DNA of 64,000 nt. Source: Methylobacterium sp. 77 (GTDB lineage Bacteria; Pseudomonadota; Alphaproteobacteria; Rhizobiales; Beijerinckiaceae). The notes under the pieces are model-generated. The model was not told the origin of the DNA and did not search any database. It saw only the letters and a program-made list of their open reading frames with translations. Below, piece by piece: positions 42,445-50,080 of the stretch (position 1 is its first letter; each line of letters begins with the position of its first letter). The DNA lies in assembly GCF_000372825.1 (NCBI RefSeq), contig NZ_KB910516.1, positions 4,512,511 to 4,576,510 of the forward strand. The letters are read 5' to 3'. The position numbers were made by a program, and so were the translations under genes.

Positions 42445-43893
42445 ATGGCCGTGATCGTCGCCTTCATCCTGAATGCCGGGCTCAATTTCGGCCTCGGCCT
42501 GCTCCTGGCCAAGTTGATGGGGCCGGCGGATTTCGGTCTTTTCGGCCTCGCCACCACCGGCGCCGTGGTCCTCAACACCCTGGTCTTCGAGTGGCTGCGG
42601 CTGTCGGCGACCCGGTTCTATTCCAACCGCGTCCGGCGCGAGGAGCCCTGGATCCGGCACGGGCTCGACCGCGCCTATGCCGTCCTCGCCCTGGTCTTGC
42701 TCGTGGCCTCCGCCCTCTGCGCCATTCTCGGCGCAACGGTGGAGATGGATGCCGAGGGCCGCTTCGCCATCGCGGCGGGCGCCGGTCTCGCCGCCTTCGG
42801 TATCGGCCTGTTCGATTATCACGCGGCCCTGACGCGGGCGCGGTTCGACGGCGGGCTCTATCTCAAGCTGACGATCGTCAAGAACGGCCTGTCGCTCCTG
42901 CTCATGGCGGGCGCGGCCTGGCTGTTTCCCCAGCCGGTCTGGGTTCTCGTCGCCTGCGGGCTCAGCCAGTTCCTGCCCGTGGTCCTGCTGCGCAGGCCCA
43001 TGCTCGATCCGCCGGTGCCCATCGTCCGGGTGCGCATGAGCGAGACCTGGCGGCTGTTTCGCGCCTACGGGCTTCCGCTGATCGCCGCGAACGCGATCTA
43101 CCAGATCACGCCGTTCCTGAATCGCAGCGCCATCGCCATGTCGTTCGGCCTGGCGGAGGCCGGCTATTTCGCCCTCGCGGCGGATGTCGCCTCGCGCAGC
43201 CTCAGCATGATCGGGACGGCCCTGGACCTCATCCTGTTCCAGCTCGCCGTGCGGGTGGACGAGCACGAGGGCCATGTCGCGGCCGAAGCCCAGATCGGGC
43301 GCAATGCCGGGATCGTGGTGGCGCTGATGGTGCCTTGCGCCGGCGGCCTTTGGGCGGTGCTTCCGGCGATCCAGGGTCTCGTCGTGCCGGAAGCCTATCG
43401 CGGACCCTTCGCCCTCTACGCGATGCTGCTCATTCCCGGCCTGCTCTGCGGGACGCTGATCAATTTCGGCCTCAACCCGATCTTCCAGATCCGCCGCAAG
43501 ACGGTGCCGGTCATCGCCGCCGCCATCATCGGTCTCGCCGTCAACGCCGTCTGCCTGTTCATCCTGCCGGCGCATTTCGGGCCGCCGGGCATCGCCATCG
43601 CGCAGAGCGCCGGCCTCGTCGCCTCGACCCTGTGGCTGGCGGTGCGGGCGCTCACCGGACCGCGCCGGCTGCGCATCGACTGGTGGGACGTCTTCGCCGC
43701 CTGCACCGCCACCCTGGCGATGATGGCTTGCCTCACGCCGTTCCGGCACATGGACCCGGCCGTGGCCTTGGCGATCTGCCTGCCGCTCGGCGTCCTCGTC
43801 TATGCCGCCCTCGTCGGCCTGTTCGACATCGCCGGGCTGCGCGGCCTCGTCGCCTCCTATCTTCGAGAGCGCGCGGTCACACCGGTCGCCTGA
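42445..43893 (+). CDS. Polysaccharide flippase-type membrane protein (MOP superfamily)
   Basis: This is a 482-residue protein with about 12-14 hydrophobic segments and the N-terminal pattern GLNFGLGLLLAKLMGPADFG, typical of Wzx/PST-type flippases that move lipid-linked sugars across the inner membrane. It lacks the motifs of MATE drug pumps. Gene context does not include glycosyltransferases or polymerase genes, so its substrate (O-antigen, exopolysaccharide or other) is open. The ATG at 42445 follows a GAGTCGACCGC leader with only a weak ribosome site. It runs in the same direction as corA, glcE and glcF. Confidence 0.85.
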   Translation: MAVIVAFILNAGLNFGLGLLLAKLMGPADFGLFGLATTGAVVLNTLVFEWLRLSATRFYSNRVRREEPWIRHGLDRAYAVLALVLLVASALCAILGATVEMDAEGRFAIAAGAGLAAFGIGLFDYHAALTRARFDGGLYLKLTIVKNGLSLLLMAGAAWLFPQPVWVLVACGLSQFLPVVLLRRPMLDPPVPIVRVRMSETWRLFRAYGLPLIAANAIYQITPFLNRSAIAMSFGLAEAGYFALAADVASRSLSMIGTALDLILFQLAVRVDEHEGHVAAEAQIGRNAGIVVALMVPCAGGLWAVLPAIQGLVVPEAYRGPFALYAMLLIPGLLCGTLINFGLNPIFQIRRKTVPVIAAAIIGLAVNAVCLFILPAHFGPPGIAIAQSAGLVASTLWLAVRALTGPRRLRIDWWDVFAACTATLAMMACLTPFRHMDPAVALAICLPLGVLVYAALVGLFDIAGLRGLVASYLRERAVTPVA

Positions 43894-43992
43894 GACATGC
43901 GCCCGCTTGAAAGCGGGGCGTCCCTTCCCGCATATGATCCACCCCAAGGTGCCGTCGAGCATCGCGGCGGGCAGGAAGAGCGGGCAGGACAG

Positions 43993-45180
43993 ATGCGTTC
44001 ATACGAGCCTCAGGACGAGGGCGAGGCGCAAGCCATCGTCGCCGATGCCGCCGGCCGGTCCGAGCCGATGCGGCTCGTCGGCGGGGGCACCAAGGCCGCC
44101 ATCGGCCGCCCCGCGCAGGACGAGGCGACCCTCTCGGCCCTGAAACTGTCCGGGATCACCCTGTACGAACCGGCCGAGATGGTGGTGGCCGCCCGCGCCG
44201 GCACGCCCCTCGCCGAAGTCCAGGCGCTCCTGGCCGAGCGCGGGCAGATGCTGCCCTTCGAGCCGATGGACCATCGCATCCTGATGGGCTCGGCCGGCGA
44301 GCCGAGCTTCGGCGCCGTGGCCGCGACCAACAATGCGGGTCCGCGCCGGATCAATGCGGGTGCCGCCCGCGACAGCCTCATCGGCGTGCGCTTCGTCAAC
44401 GGGCGCGGCGAGGCGATCAAATCCGGCGGCCGGGTGATGAAGAACGTCACCGGCCTCGATCTCGTCAAGCTCATGGCCGGCTCCTGGGGCACCCTCGGCC
44501 TCCTCACCGAAGTGACCTTCAAGGTGCTCCCGGTGCAGGAACGCGTGGCGACCCTGGCCTTCTCGGGGCTTGACGACGGAACCGCCGTGGCCGCCCTCAG
44601 CGCCGCCCTCGGTTCGCCGTTCGAGCTCACCGGGGCCGCCCATCTGCCGGGCGGCCTCGACGGGCCGAGCCCCCGCACCCTGATGCGCCTGGAAGGCTTC
44701 TCGGAATCCCTCGACTATCGCCTCGGCGAGCTGCGCAAGCTGCTCAAGCGCTTCGGCGAGCCGGAGATCATCGAGGACGAGATCGGTGCGGTCCTGTGGG
44801 CGGCGATCCGCGACGTGATCCCGCTGACGGAGCCGCGCGCATCCGCCGTGTGGCGGATTTCCACGGCGCCGACGCGAGGGCCCATCGTCACCGCCGCTAT
44901 CGCCGCGCGGCGCGAGGCGCGCTGGTTCTACGATTGGGGCGGCGGCCTCGTCTGGCTCGCCACATCGGCCGAGGGCGATGCCGGCGCCGAGATGATCCGC
45001 GCCGCCCTTCGCGCCACCGGAGGCCACGCCACTCTGGTGCGGGCCCCCGACGCGGTCCGTGCCGCGACCGCCGTCTTCGAGCCCCTGTCCGAGCCGCTGC
45101 TGCGCATGACGGCCGGGATCAAGGCCGCCCACGACCCCAAGGGCGTGTTCAATCCGGGTCGGATGTATGCAGGGATTTGA
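43993..45180 (+). CDS. glcE: Glycolate oxidase FAD-binding subunit GlcE
   Basis: This is a 395-residue FAD/PCMH-type subunit of glycolate dehydrogenase, which with GlcD and GlcF oxidises glycolate to glyoxylate. The binding domain shows MRLVGGGTKAAIGRP, LPFEPMDHRI and the glycine-rich GSAGEPSFGAVAATNNAGPR region. The protein ends with the family-typical KGVFNPGRMYAGI. The ATG at 43993 (with AGGA 5 bases upstream) was chosen over the frame start at 43897, whose extra 32 residues are low-complexity. glcD is not next to it in the window. glcF lies 1.36 kb downstream, with an AT-rich gene and a DUF2585 gene between, so the usual glcE-glcF adjacency is broken. Confidence 0.93.
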   Translation: MRSYEPQDEGEAQAIVADAAGRSEPMRLVGGGTKAAIGRPAQDEATLSALKLSGITLYEPAEMVVAARAGTPLAEVQALLAERGQMLPFEPMDHRILMGSAGEPSFGAVAATNNAGPRRINAGAARDSLIGVRFVNGRGEAIKSGGRVMKNVTGLDLVKLMAGSWGTLGLLTEVTFKVLPVQERVATLAFSGLDDGTAVAALSAALGSPFELTGAAHLPGGLDGPSPRTLMRLEGFSESLDYRLGELRKLLKRFGEPEIIEDEIGAVLWAAIRDVIPLTEPRASAVWRISTAPTRGPIVTAAIAARREARWFYDWGGGLVWLATSAEGDAGAEMIRAALRATGGHATLVRAPDAVRAATAVFEPLSEPLLRMTAGIKAAHDPKGVFNPGRMYAGI

Positions 45181-45181
45181 G

Positions 45182-45835
45182 ATGCTAACAAAAGACAATG
45201 TTATCAATGCGGCTATCTATGGTATTTTAAATGCAAATGATTTTTATGAGAAGATTTCAAATGGATTCTCTATAGATGGATCTGGCGTTGAAGGTCTTCT
45301 CCAAACAAAAATCGCCGAAGCAATTTTTGATATGCTTCCAAAAGATACGGACGGCTTTCTAAGCGAAGAGTCCATAGTTTTAGAGCATTCATTCAAAGAA
45401 ATTTTTGCGGAGTCTGGGGCCGGAAAATCACGTGGTCGAATTCCTAAGTTAGTTAACGGTGCAAAGCGCATTGATATTTTGATAATGAGCAAAGATGGGA
45501 AGCCACTTATACCTATCGAAGTAAAAAGAAATGCGGCAGCGGATGGATTTGCGGTGGATGCAAATCGGATTTTTGGAATTTTAAAGCGTTCTGATAACTT
45601 AGCCGGTGGTTCTGTGAAATTTGGTCTGATTTGTGGATTTATTTCTGGAAGAGGGCACTCAAAATCAGACTGTTTGGATGACATCAAACGGAAAAAAGCA
45701 AAGTGCATAGAAAATATTGAAAATAGCAACATATCTCAAGGAAATATGTATCATCAATTTGACGAACCTAAGAAATTTGAAGACGAAGGATGGTGGGTTG
45801 GCGGCGCGATTTGCGTGTATCTGCGGCGCCAATAA
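45182..45835 (+). CDS. AT-rich gene for a PD-(D/E)XK nuclease-like protein, horizontally acquired
   Basis: This encodes 217 residues with a base composition unlike all neighbours (21 and 24 G+C in two 60-base lines I counted; many A/T-ending codons). No family is recognised. The middle holds a PD-(D/E)XK-type core: a helix with Glu46 (TKIAEAIFDML), then Asp98 in KRIDILIMSKDG and Glu113-Val-Lys115 in LIPIEVKRNA, with spacing D-x14-E-x-K. These match the catalytic residues of many restriction-like nucleases. The C-terminal half has a Cys-Lys-rich segment and ends with GWWVGGAICVYLRRQ. AGGGA lies 5-10 bases before the ATG, and only one base separates it from the glcE stop, so it can be co-transcribed and coupled. 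No methyltransferase partner is seen. Catalytic activity is inferred, not shown. Confidence 0.78.
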   Translation: MLTKDNVINAAIYGILNANDFYEKISNGFSIDGSGVEGLLQTKIAEAIFDMLPKDTDGFLSEESIVLEHSFKEIFAESGAGKSRGRIPKLVNGAKRIDILIMSKDGKPLIPIEVKRNAAADGFAVDANRIFGILKRSDNLAGGSVKFGLICGFISGRGHSKSDCLDDIKRKKAKCIENIENSNISQGNMYHQFDEPKKFEDEGWWVGGAICVYLRRQ

Positions 45836-45903
45836 ACATAGAAACTAAAATAATATCAGTCAATAATGCGAATATTGTGCTGTCGTTTGTGATATTTTAT
45901 TAA

Positions 45904-45933
45904 GCCCCATGGCGATTTTCATCGCCATGGGGC
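45904..45933. repeat. 13-bp perfect inverted repeat at the AT-rich/GC-rich junction
   Basis: GCCCCATGGCGAT (45904-45916), a TTTC loop and ATCGCCATGGGGC (45921-45933) form a perfect hairpin exactly where composition returns from AT-rich to GC-rich. The left arm contains the ATG assigned to the DUF2585 gene. The right arm is inside its reading frame. No T-run follows. Confidence 0.9.
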
Positions 45934-46427
45934 GCGAGCCGATCTGTACCTGCGGAACGATCCGCCTCTGGTACGGCAACGTCCACGGCCCCGAGAACTC
46001 GCAGCAGATCGCCGACTGGTACACGCCGTCCTACATCATCCACGGCTTTCTGTTCTACGGCGCGATCCACCTCCTCGGCCGGATCGCGGGTCGGCCGCTG
46101 CCGCTGGGCCTCGCCTTCCTCATCGCCGTCGGCGTCGAATGCGCCTGGGAGATTGCCGAGAACACGCCGGCCGTGATCGCGCATTACCGGCAGGCGACCA
46201 TGGCCGCAGGCTATGTCGGCGACAGCGTGCTCAACTCGCTCTGCGACATCGCCGCGATGGCCCTCGGGTTCTGGCTCGCCCGCCGGCTTCCGGCCTCGGT
46301 GGTGGTGATGGCGGGCGTCGCCATGGAGATCGGCGTCGGCTACGCCATCCGCAACAATCTCACCCTCAACGTGCTCATGCTCCTCCACGATTTTCCCGCT
46401 ATCCGGGCGTGGCAGGCCGGGGCTTAG
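45909..46427 (+). CDS. DUF2585 (UPF0314) membrane protein, N-terminus shortened
   Basis: This encodes 172 residues of the DUF2585 family. Conserved parts are AMGREPICTCGTIRLWYG, then NSQQIADWYTPSYIIHGFLF, VGVECAWEIAENTPAVIAHYRQ and GDSVLNSLCDIAAMALGFWLA, with about four hydrophobic segments. Family members normally begin with an extra hydrophobic helix before the MGR-PICTCG motif. Here only six residues precede it (MAIFIA), so the original 5' end appears to be replaced at the junction with the AT-rich insert. The protein may still be made, from the ATG at 45909 inside the inverted repeat, or may be inactive. Function of the family is unknown. Confidence 0.82.
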   Translation: MAIFIAMGREPICTCGTIRLWYGNVHGPENSQQIADWYTPSYIIHGFLFYGAIHLLGRIAGRPLPLGLAFLIAVGVECAWEIAENTPAVIAHYRQATMAAGYVGDSVLNSLCDIAAMALGFWLARRLPASVVVMAGVAMEIGVGYAIRNNLTLNVLMLLHDFPAIRAWQAGA

Positions 46428-46539
46428 AGCCATTCCAAGGCTCGGCTTCCGTCGCGTTTCTCTCTAAGCTGCGGGAAACAGCGCCGGGCGGCGAAAGAAC
46501 GCCCGGCACCGGACGATGTCGGGACCCTGAGGAAACGCC

Positions 46540-47922
46540 GTGCAGACCAATTTCAGCCTGACGCAGCTCGCCGACCCGGCGATGGCGGCCTCGGAGAAGA
46601 TCCTGCGGACCTGCGTGCATTGCGGGTTCTGCACCGCCACCTGCCCGACCTATCTCCTCCTCGGCGACGAGCTCGATTCCCCGCGCGGGCGCATCTACCT
46701 GATCAAGGACATGCTGGAGGGCGGCAAGCCGGCGACGCCCGAGGTGGTCAAGCACGTGGACCGCTGCCTCTCCTGCCTGTCCTGCATGACGACCTGCCCC
46801 TCGGGCGTGCATTACATGCACCTCGTCGATCACGCCCGCACGCATATCGAGGAGACCTATCGCCGGCCTCTGAGCGACCGGCTCCTGCGCAGCGTGCTCG
46901 CCTTCGTGCTGCCCTACCCGAACCGCTTCCGCCTGGCGCTCCTGGCCGCCAAGATCGGCGCGCCGTTCCGGCCCCTCGTCGCCCAGCTTCCCCGCGTCGG
47001 CAACCGGCTCGCTGCGATGCTCGACCTCGCGCCGGCACTCCTGCCGAACCGCACCATCACCGACCGGCCGGGCACCTTCCCCGCCGACAACCGCGTGCGG
47101 GAAGCCAGCGCCCTGCTCCAGGGCGAGGCCGCGCCGGCCCGCGCCGGGCGCGTCGCCCTCCTGCGCGGCTGCGCCCAGAGCGTCCTGCGCCCCGATTTCA
47201 ACGAGGCGGCGATCCGTCTCCTCACGCGCCACGGCGTCGAGGTGGTCCAGGCGCAGGGCGAGGGCTGCTGCGGCGCGCTCACCCACCATATGGGCAAGGC
47301 GGATTCCTCGCACGCCCAGGCCCGGCGCACCATCGATGCCTGGATCGCCGAGATGGACGGCCAGGGGCTCGACGCGATCATCGTCACGGCCTCGGGCTGC
47401 GGCACGACGATCAAGGATTACGGCTTCATGTTCCGCGACGACCCGGCCTATGCCGACAAGGCGGCGCGGGTCTCCGCCATCGCCAAGGACGTCACCGAAT
47501 ACGTGGCAACCTTGGGCCTGATGCCGCCGCTCTTCGAGAGCGACCTCGTGGTCGCCTACCATTCCGCCTGCTCGATGCAGCACGGCCAGGGCATCCGGAC
47601 CGAGCCGAAGAACCTGCTGAAGAAAGCCGGCTTCACCGTGAAGGACGTGCCCGAGGGCCATATCTGCTGCGGCTCGGCCGGCACCTACAACATCCTCCAG
47701 CCGGAGATCGCCAACCGCCTGCGGGACCGGAAGGTCGCCAATATCGAGCGGATGCGCCCGGACGTGATCGCCACCGGCAATATCGGCTGCGCCACGCAGA
47801 TCGGGAAAGGCACCGCCATTCCGATCGTCCACACGGTGGAACTGCTCGACTGGGCGACGGGCGGACCGAAGCCGGCGGTGCTGGAGGGGCTTCCGGATCG
47901 GACTTTGCTCGCCGCGGAATAA
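46540..47922 (+). CDS. glcF: Glycolate oxidase iron-sulfur subunit GlcF
   Basis: This is a 460-residue subunit that passes electrons from glycolate to the quinone pool. Two [4Fe-4S] ferredoxin motifs lie near the N-terminus: CVHCGFCTATCP (Cys25-Cys35) and CLSCLSCMTTCP. Two CCG-type motifs follow: EGCCGALTHHMG, and HSACSMQHGQ with HICCGSAGTYN. The start is GTG 46540 with TGAGGAA just upstream. It is 112 bases after the DUF2585 gene. In relatives glcF usually follows glcE closely. The intervening DNA here is partly foreign. It converges on the ribbon-helix-helix gene. Confidence 0.95.
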   Translation: MQTNFSLTQLADPAMAASEKILRTCVHCGFCTATCPTYLLLGDELDSPRGRIYLIKDMLEGGKPATPEVVKHVDRCLSCLSCMTTCPSGVHYMHLVDHARTHIEETYRRPLSDRLLRSVLAFVLPYPNRFRLALLAAKIGAPFRPLVAQLPRVGNRLAAMLDLAPALLPNRTITDRPGTFPADNRVREASALLQGEAAPARAGRVALLRGCAQSVLRPDFNEAAIRLLTRHGVEVVQAQGEGCCGALTHHMGKADSSHAQARRTIDAWIAEMDGQGLDAIIVTASGCGTTIKDYGFMFRDDPAYADKAARVSAIAKDVTEYVATLGLMPPLFESDLVVAYHSACSMQHGQGIRTEPKNLLKKAGFTVKDVPEGHICCGSAGTYNILQPEIANRLRDRKVANIERMRPDVIATGNIGCATQIGKGTAIPIVHTVELLDWATGGPKPAVLEGLPDRTLLAAE

Positions 47923-47928
47923 CCCGCC

Positions 47929-48159
47929 TCAGGCGGGGTCCGGCCTTGGATCGCGGACGGCGTTCAGCACGAAGACCCGGATGGCCGAGGAGAGGTTCTG
48001 TCCCTCCCGGCCGGCATCGATGCCGCCGATCAGCGCCTGAACCGACTGGCCACGCTCCGCCGCGATCTCGCTTAAGACCTCCCAGAACGGATCCTCCAGG
48101 GACACGCTGGTGCGATGGCCGGCGATCATCACGGAATGCTTGGTGATGCCGGTGGTCAT
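47929..48159 (-). CDS. Ribbon-helix-helix domain protein (RHH_4 type)
   Basis: This is a 76-residue protein with a short ribbon-helix-helix fold: HSVMIAGHRTSVSLEDPFWEVLSEIAAERG, listed here as HRTSVSLEDPFW and EVLSEIAAERGQS. The fold belongs to a family commonly found beside fumC and a DUF4169 gene in alphaproteobacteria, as here. Some members bind DNA as repressors. The target is unknown. The ATG at 48159 was preferred; an extended frame to 48237 contains the repeat element. It is followed by no partner gene that would suggest a toxin-antitoxin pair. Confidence 0.85.
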   Translation of the reverse strand: MTTGITKHSVMIAGHRTSVSLEDPFWEVLSEIAAERGQSVQALIGGIDAGREGQNLSSAIRVFVLNAVRDPRPDPA

Positions 48160-48170
48160 GGCGCGCGCGG

Positions 48171-48300
48171 CCCTCCCCCCAATGCGGGGGAGGGTTCCTG
48201 CGAAGCAGGCGGGAGAGGGGGCGACCTCTCCGGACAACGCGATCCCTTCTCCCGACCCTCGCTCACGCGAGGGCCACCCTCCCCCGCAGAGGGGGAAGGG
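48171..48300. repeat. Hairpin-rich intergenic repeat element
   Basis: About 130 bases hold at least four hairpins in a row: CCCTCCCCC/GGGGGAGGG (48171-48194 region), CCTGC/GCAGG (48198-48208), CCCTCGC/GCGAGGG (48256-48273) and a final CCCTCCCCC with GGGGG-A-AGGG (48277-48300). The outer arms are similar to each other in opposite orientation. It lies between the RHH and DUF4169 genes and looks like a GC-rich REP-like element. Confidence 0.75.
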
Positions 48301-48316
48301 ACGGTCGCTTCCCGCG

Positions 48317-48508
48317 TCATTCCTTCGAATCCGGCCCCACGAGCTTGTGGCCCTCGTGGCGCGAGAACTCGATGGCCTTCTTGGCCTCGGCCAGGGTCTT
48401 CGCCTTCTTGGGCCGGCCGAAGGCGATGCGGTTGTCCTCCGCCTTCGCCTCTTTCTCCGCCCGAAGCTTGCCCTTGCGGACCGAGCGCAGGTTGATGATC
48501 TCGGCCAT
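48317..48508 (-). CDS. DUF4169 small protein
   Basis: This is a 63-residue, very basic protein that begins MAEIINLRSVRKGKLRAEKE and ends with HEGHKLVGPDSKE, matching the DUF4169 family of alphaproteobacteria. It is rich in Lys, Arg and Ala. Function is unknown. Start ATG at 48508, 11 bases after the fumC stop, consistent with co-transcription fumC-DUF4169 (and the RHH gene beyond the repeat element). Confidence 0.88.
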   Translation of the reverse strand: MAEIINLRSVRKGKLRAEKEAKAEDNRIAFGRPKKAKTLAEAKKAIEFSRHEGHKLVGPDSKE

Positions 48509-48519
48509 GGGGACCCTCG

Positions 48520-49944
48520 TCAGTCGACGCTCGGCGCCAGCATCGTCTCGGGGCGGACGACACGGTCGAACTCCTCCTCCGTGACGTAGCCGAGGCGCAG
48601 GGCCTCTTCCTTCAGGGTGGTGCCGCGCTTGTGAGCGGTCTTGGCGATCTCGGCGGCCTTGTCGTAGCCGATCGAGGGGGCGAGCGCCGTCACCAGCATG
48701 AGCGAGCGGCTCATCAGGTCGGCGATCCTGTCCTCGTTGGCCTTGATGCCGACGACGCAATTGTCGGCGAAGCTCACGGCCGCGTCGGCGATGAGGCGGA
48801 TCGATTGCAGCACCGCGTTGGCGATGACCGGCTTGAACACGTTGAGCTCGAAATTGCCCTGGGAGCCGGCGAAGCTCACCGTGGTGCCGTTGCCGATCAC
48901 CTGGGCGCAGACCATGGTCAGCGCCTCGCACTGGGTCGGGTTGACCTTGCCCGGCATGATCGAGGAGCCCGGCTCGTTCTCCGGCAGGGACAATTCGCCG
49001 AGGCCCGAGCGCGGGCCGGATGCCAGCAGGCGGATGTCCTGGGCGATCTTGAACAGGCCCGCCGCCAGCGCGGACAGCGAACCCTGGGTGAAGACGAGGG
49101 CGTCGTGGGTGGCCAGCGCCTCGAACTTGTTGGCGGCCGAGGTGAAGGGCAGGCCGGTCAGTTCGGCGACCTTGGCCGCGAATTTCTCGGCGAAGTCCGG
49201 ATGCGCGTTGAGGCCGGTGCCCACCGCCGTGCCGCCCTGCGCCAGGGCGAGCACGCCCGGAAGCGTCGCCTTCACCCGCTCGGTGCCGAGGGCGATCTGC
49301 GCGACATAGCCCGAAAATTCCTGGCCGAGGGAGACCGGCGTCGCATCCTGCAGGTGGGTGCGGCCGATCTTGACGATGTCGGAGAACGCCTCGGACTTGG
49401 CCTGAAGTGCGTCGTGCAGGTGCTCCAGGGACGGCAGAAGGAGATCGTTGATCTCGCGCGAGACCGCGATGTGCATCGCGGTGGGGAACACGTCGTTGGA
49501 GGATTGGCCGCGATTGACGTGGTCGTTCGGGTGGACCGGCGACTTGCCGCCGCGCTTGCCGCCGAGCAGTTCGTTGGCGAGGCTGGCGATGACCTCGTTG
49601 GCATTCATGTTCGACTGGGTGCCCGAGCCCGTCTGCCAGACCACCAGGGGGAATTCCTGGTCGTGCTCGCCGGAGACCACCTCGGCGGCGGAGGCGGCGA
49701 CGGCCTGGGCCACCTTTGGGTCGAGGGCGCCAAGATCCTGGTTCACCAGGGCGGCGGCCTGCTTGACCATGCCCAGCGCGTGGACGAGGGGGGCCGGCAT
49801 CTTCTCGGTGCCGATCTTGAAGTTCTGGATCGAGCGCTGGGTCTGCGCACCCCAGTAGCGATGGGCCGGAACCTCGATCGGGCCGAACGTGTCGGACTCG
49901 GTCCGGGTGGCGGACGTATCGGTGGGGCTTTCGAGCGGCGACAT
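48520..49944 (-). CDS. fumC: Class II fumarate hydratase
   Basis: This is a 474-residue oxygen-stable fumarase of the citric acid cycle, tetrameric, with no iron-sulfur cluster. The family signature [16 protein letters not shown] (active-site loop) is present, as are [30 protein letters not shown] and the C-terminal [13 protein letters not shown]. Length and ends are as in FumC. The first 15 residues (Ser/Thr/Glu-rich) are a variable lead. It is followed by the DUF4169 and RHH genes on the same strand. Confidence 0.97.
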   Translation of the reverse strand: MSPLESPTDTSATRTESDTFGPIEVPAHRYWGAQTQRSIQNFKIGTEKMPAPLVHALGMVKQAAALVNQDLGALDPKVAQAVAASAAEVVSGEHDQEFPLVVWQTGSGTQSNMNANEVIASLANELLGGKRGGKSPVHPNDHVNRGQSSNDVFPTAMHIAVSREINDLLLPSLEHLHDALQAKSEAFSDIVKIGRTHLQDATPVSLGQEFSGYVAQIALGTERVKATLPGVLALAQGGTAVGTGLNAHPDFAEKFAAKVAELTGLPFTSAANKFEALATHDALVFTQGSLSALAAGLFKIAQDIRLLASGPRSGLGELSLPENEPGSSIMPGKVNPTQCEALTMVCAQVIGNGTTVSFAGSQGNFELNVFKPVIANAVLQSIRLIADAAVSFADNCVVGIKANEDRIADLMSRSLMLVTALAPSIGYDKAAEIAKTAHKRGTTLKEEALRLGYVTEEEFDRVVRPETMLAPSVD

Positions 49945-50080
49945 CGTGGCCTCTTAGATGGCGGGTTATGCGGCCCTACTTAGACGGTGCGGCGTGAAAC
50001 CGCGATGGTGCTTTTGCCGAAGGCGTCACAGGTCCATGCCGGAGTCAGGCGCCTCCCCATAGCGATGCCAACGAGGATCC

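Noticed and set aside
45904..45933. An intrinsic terminator for the AT-rich gene
   Set aside because: The stem is strong, but no T-run follows on either strand, and it contains the start codon of the next gene.
47929..48237. A toxin-antitoxin pair with the RHH protein as antitoxin
   Set aside because: The neighbours are a repeat element and DUF4169-fumC, the usual setting of this RHH family. No toxin-like gene is adjacent.
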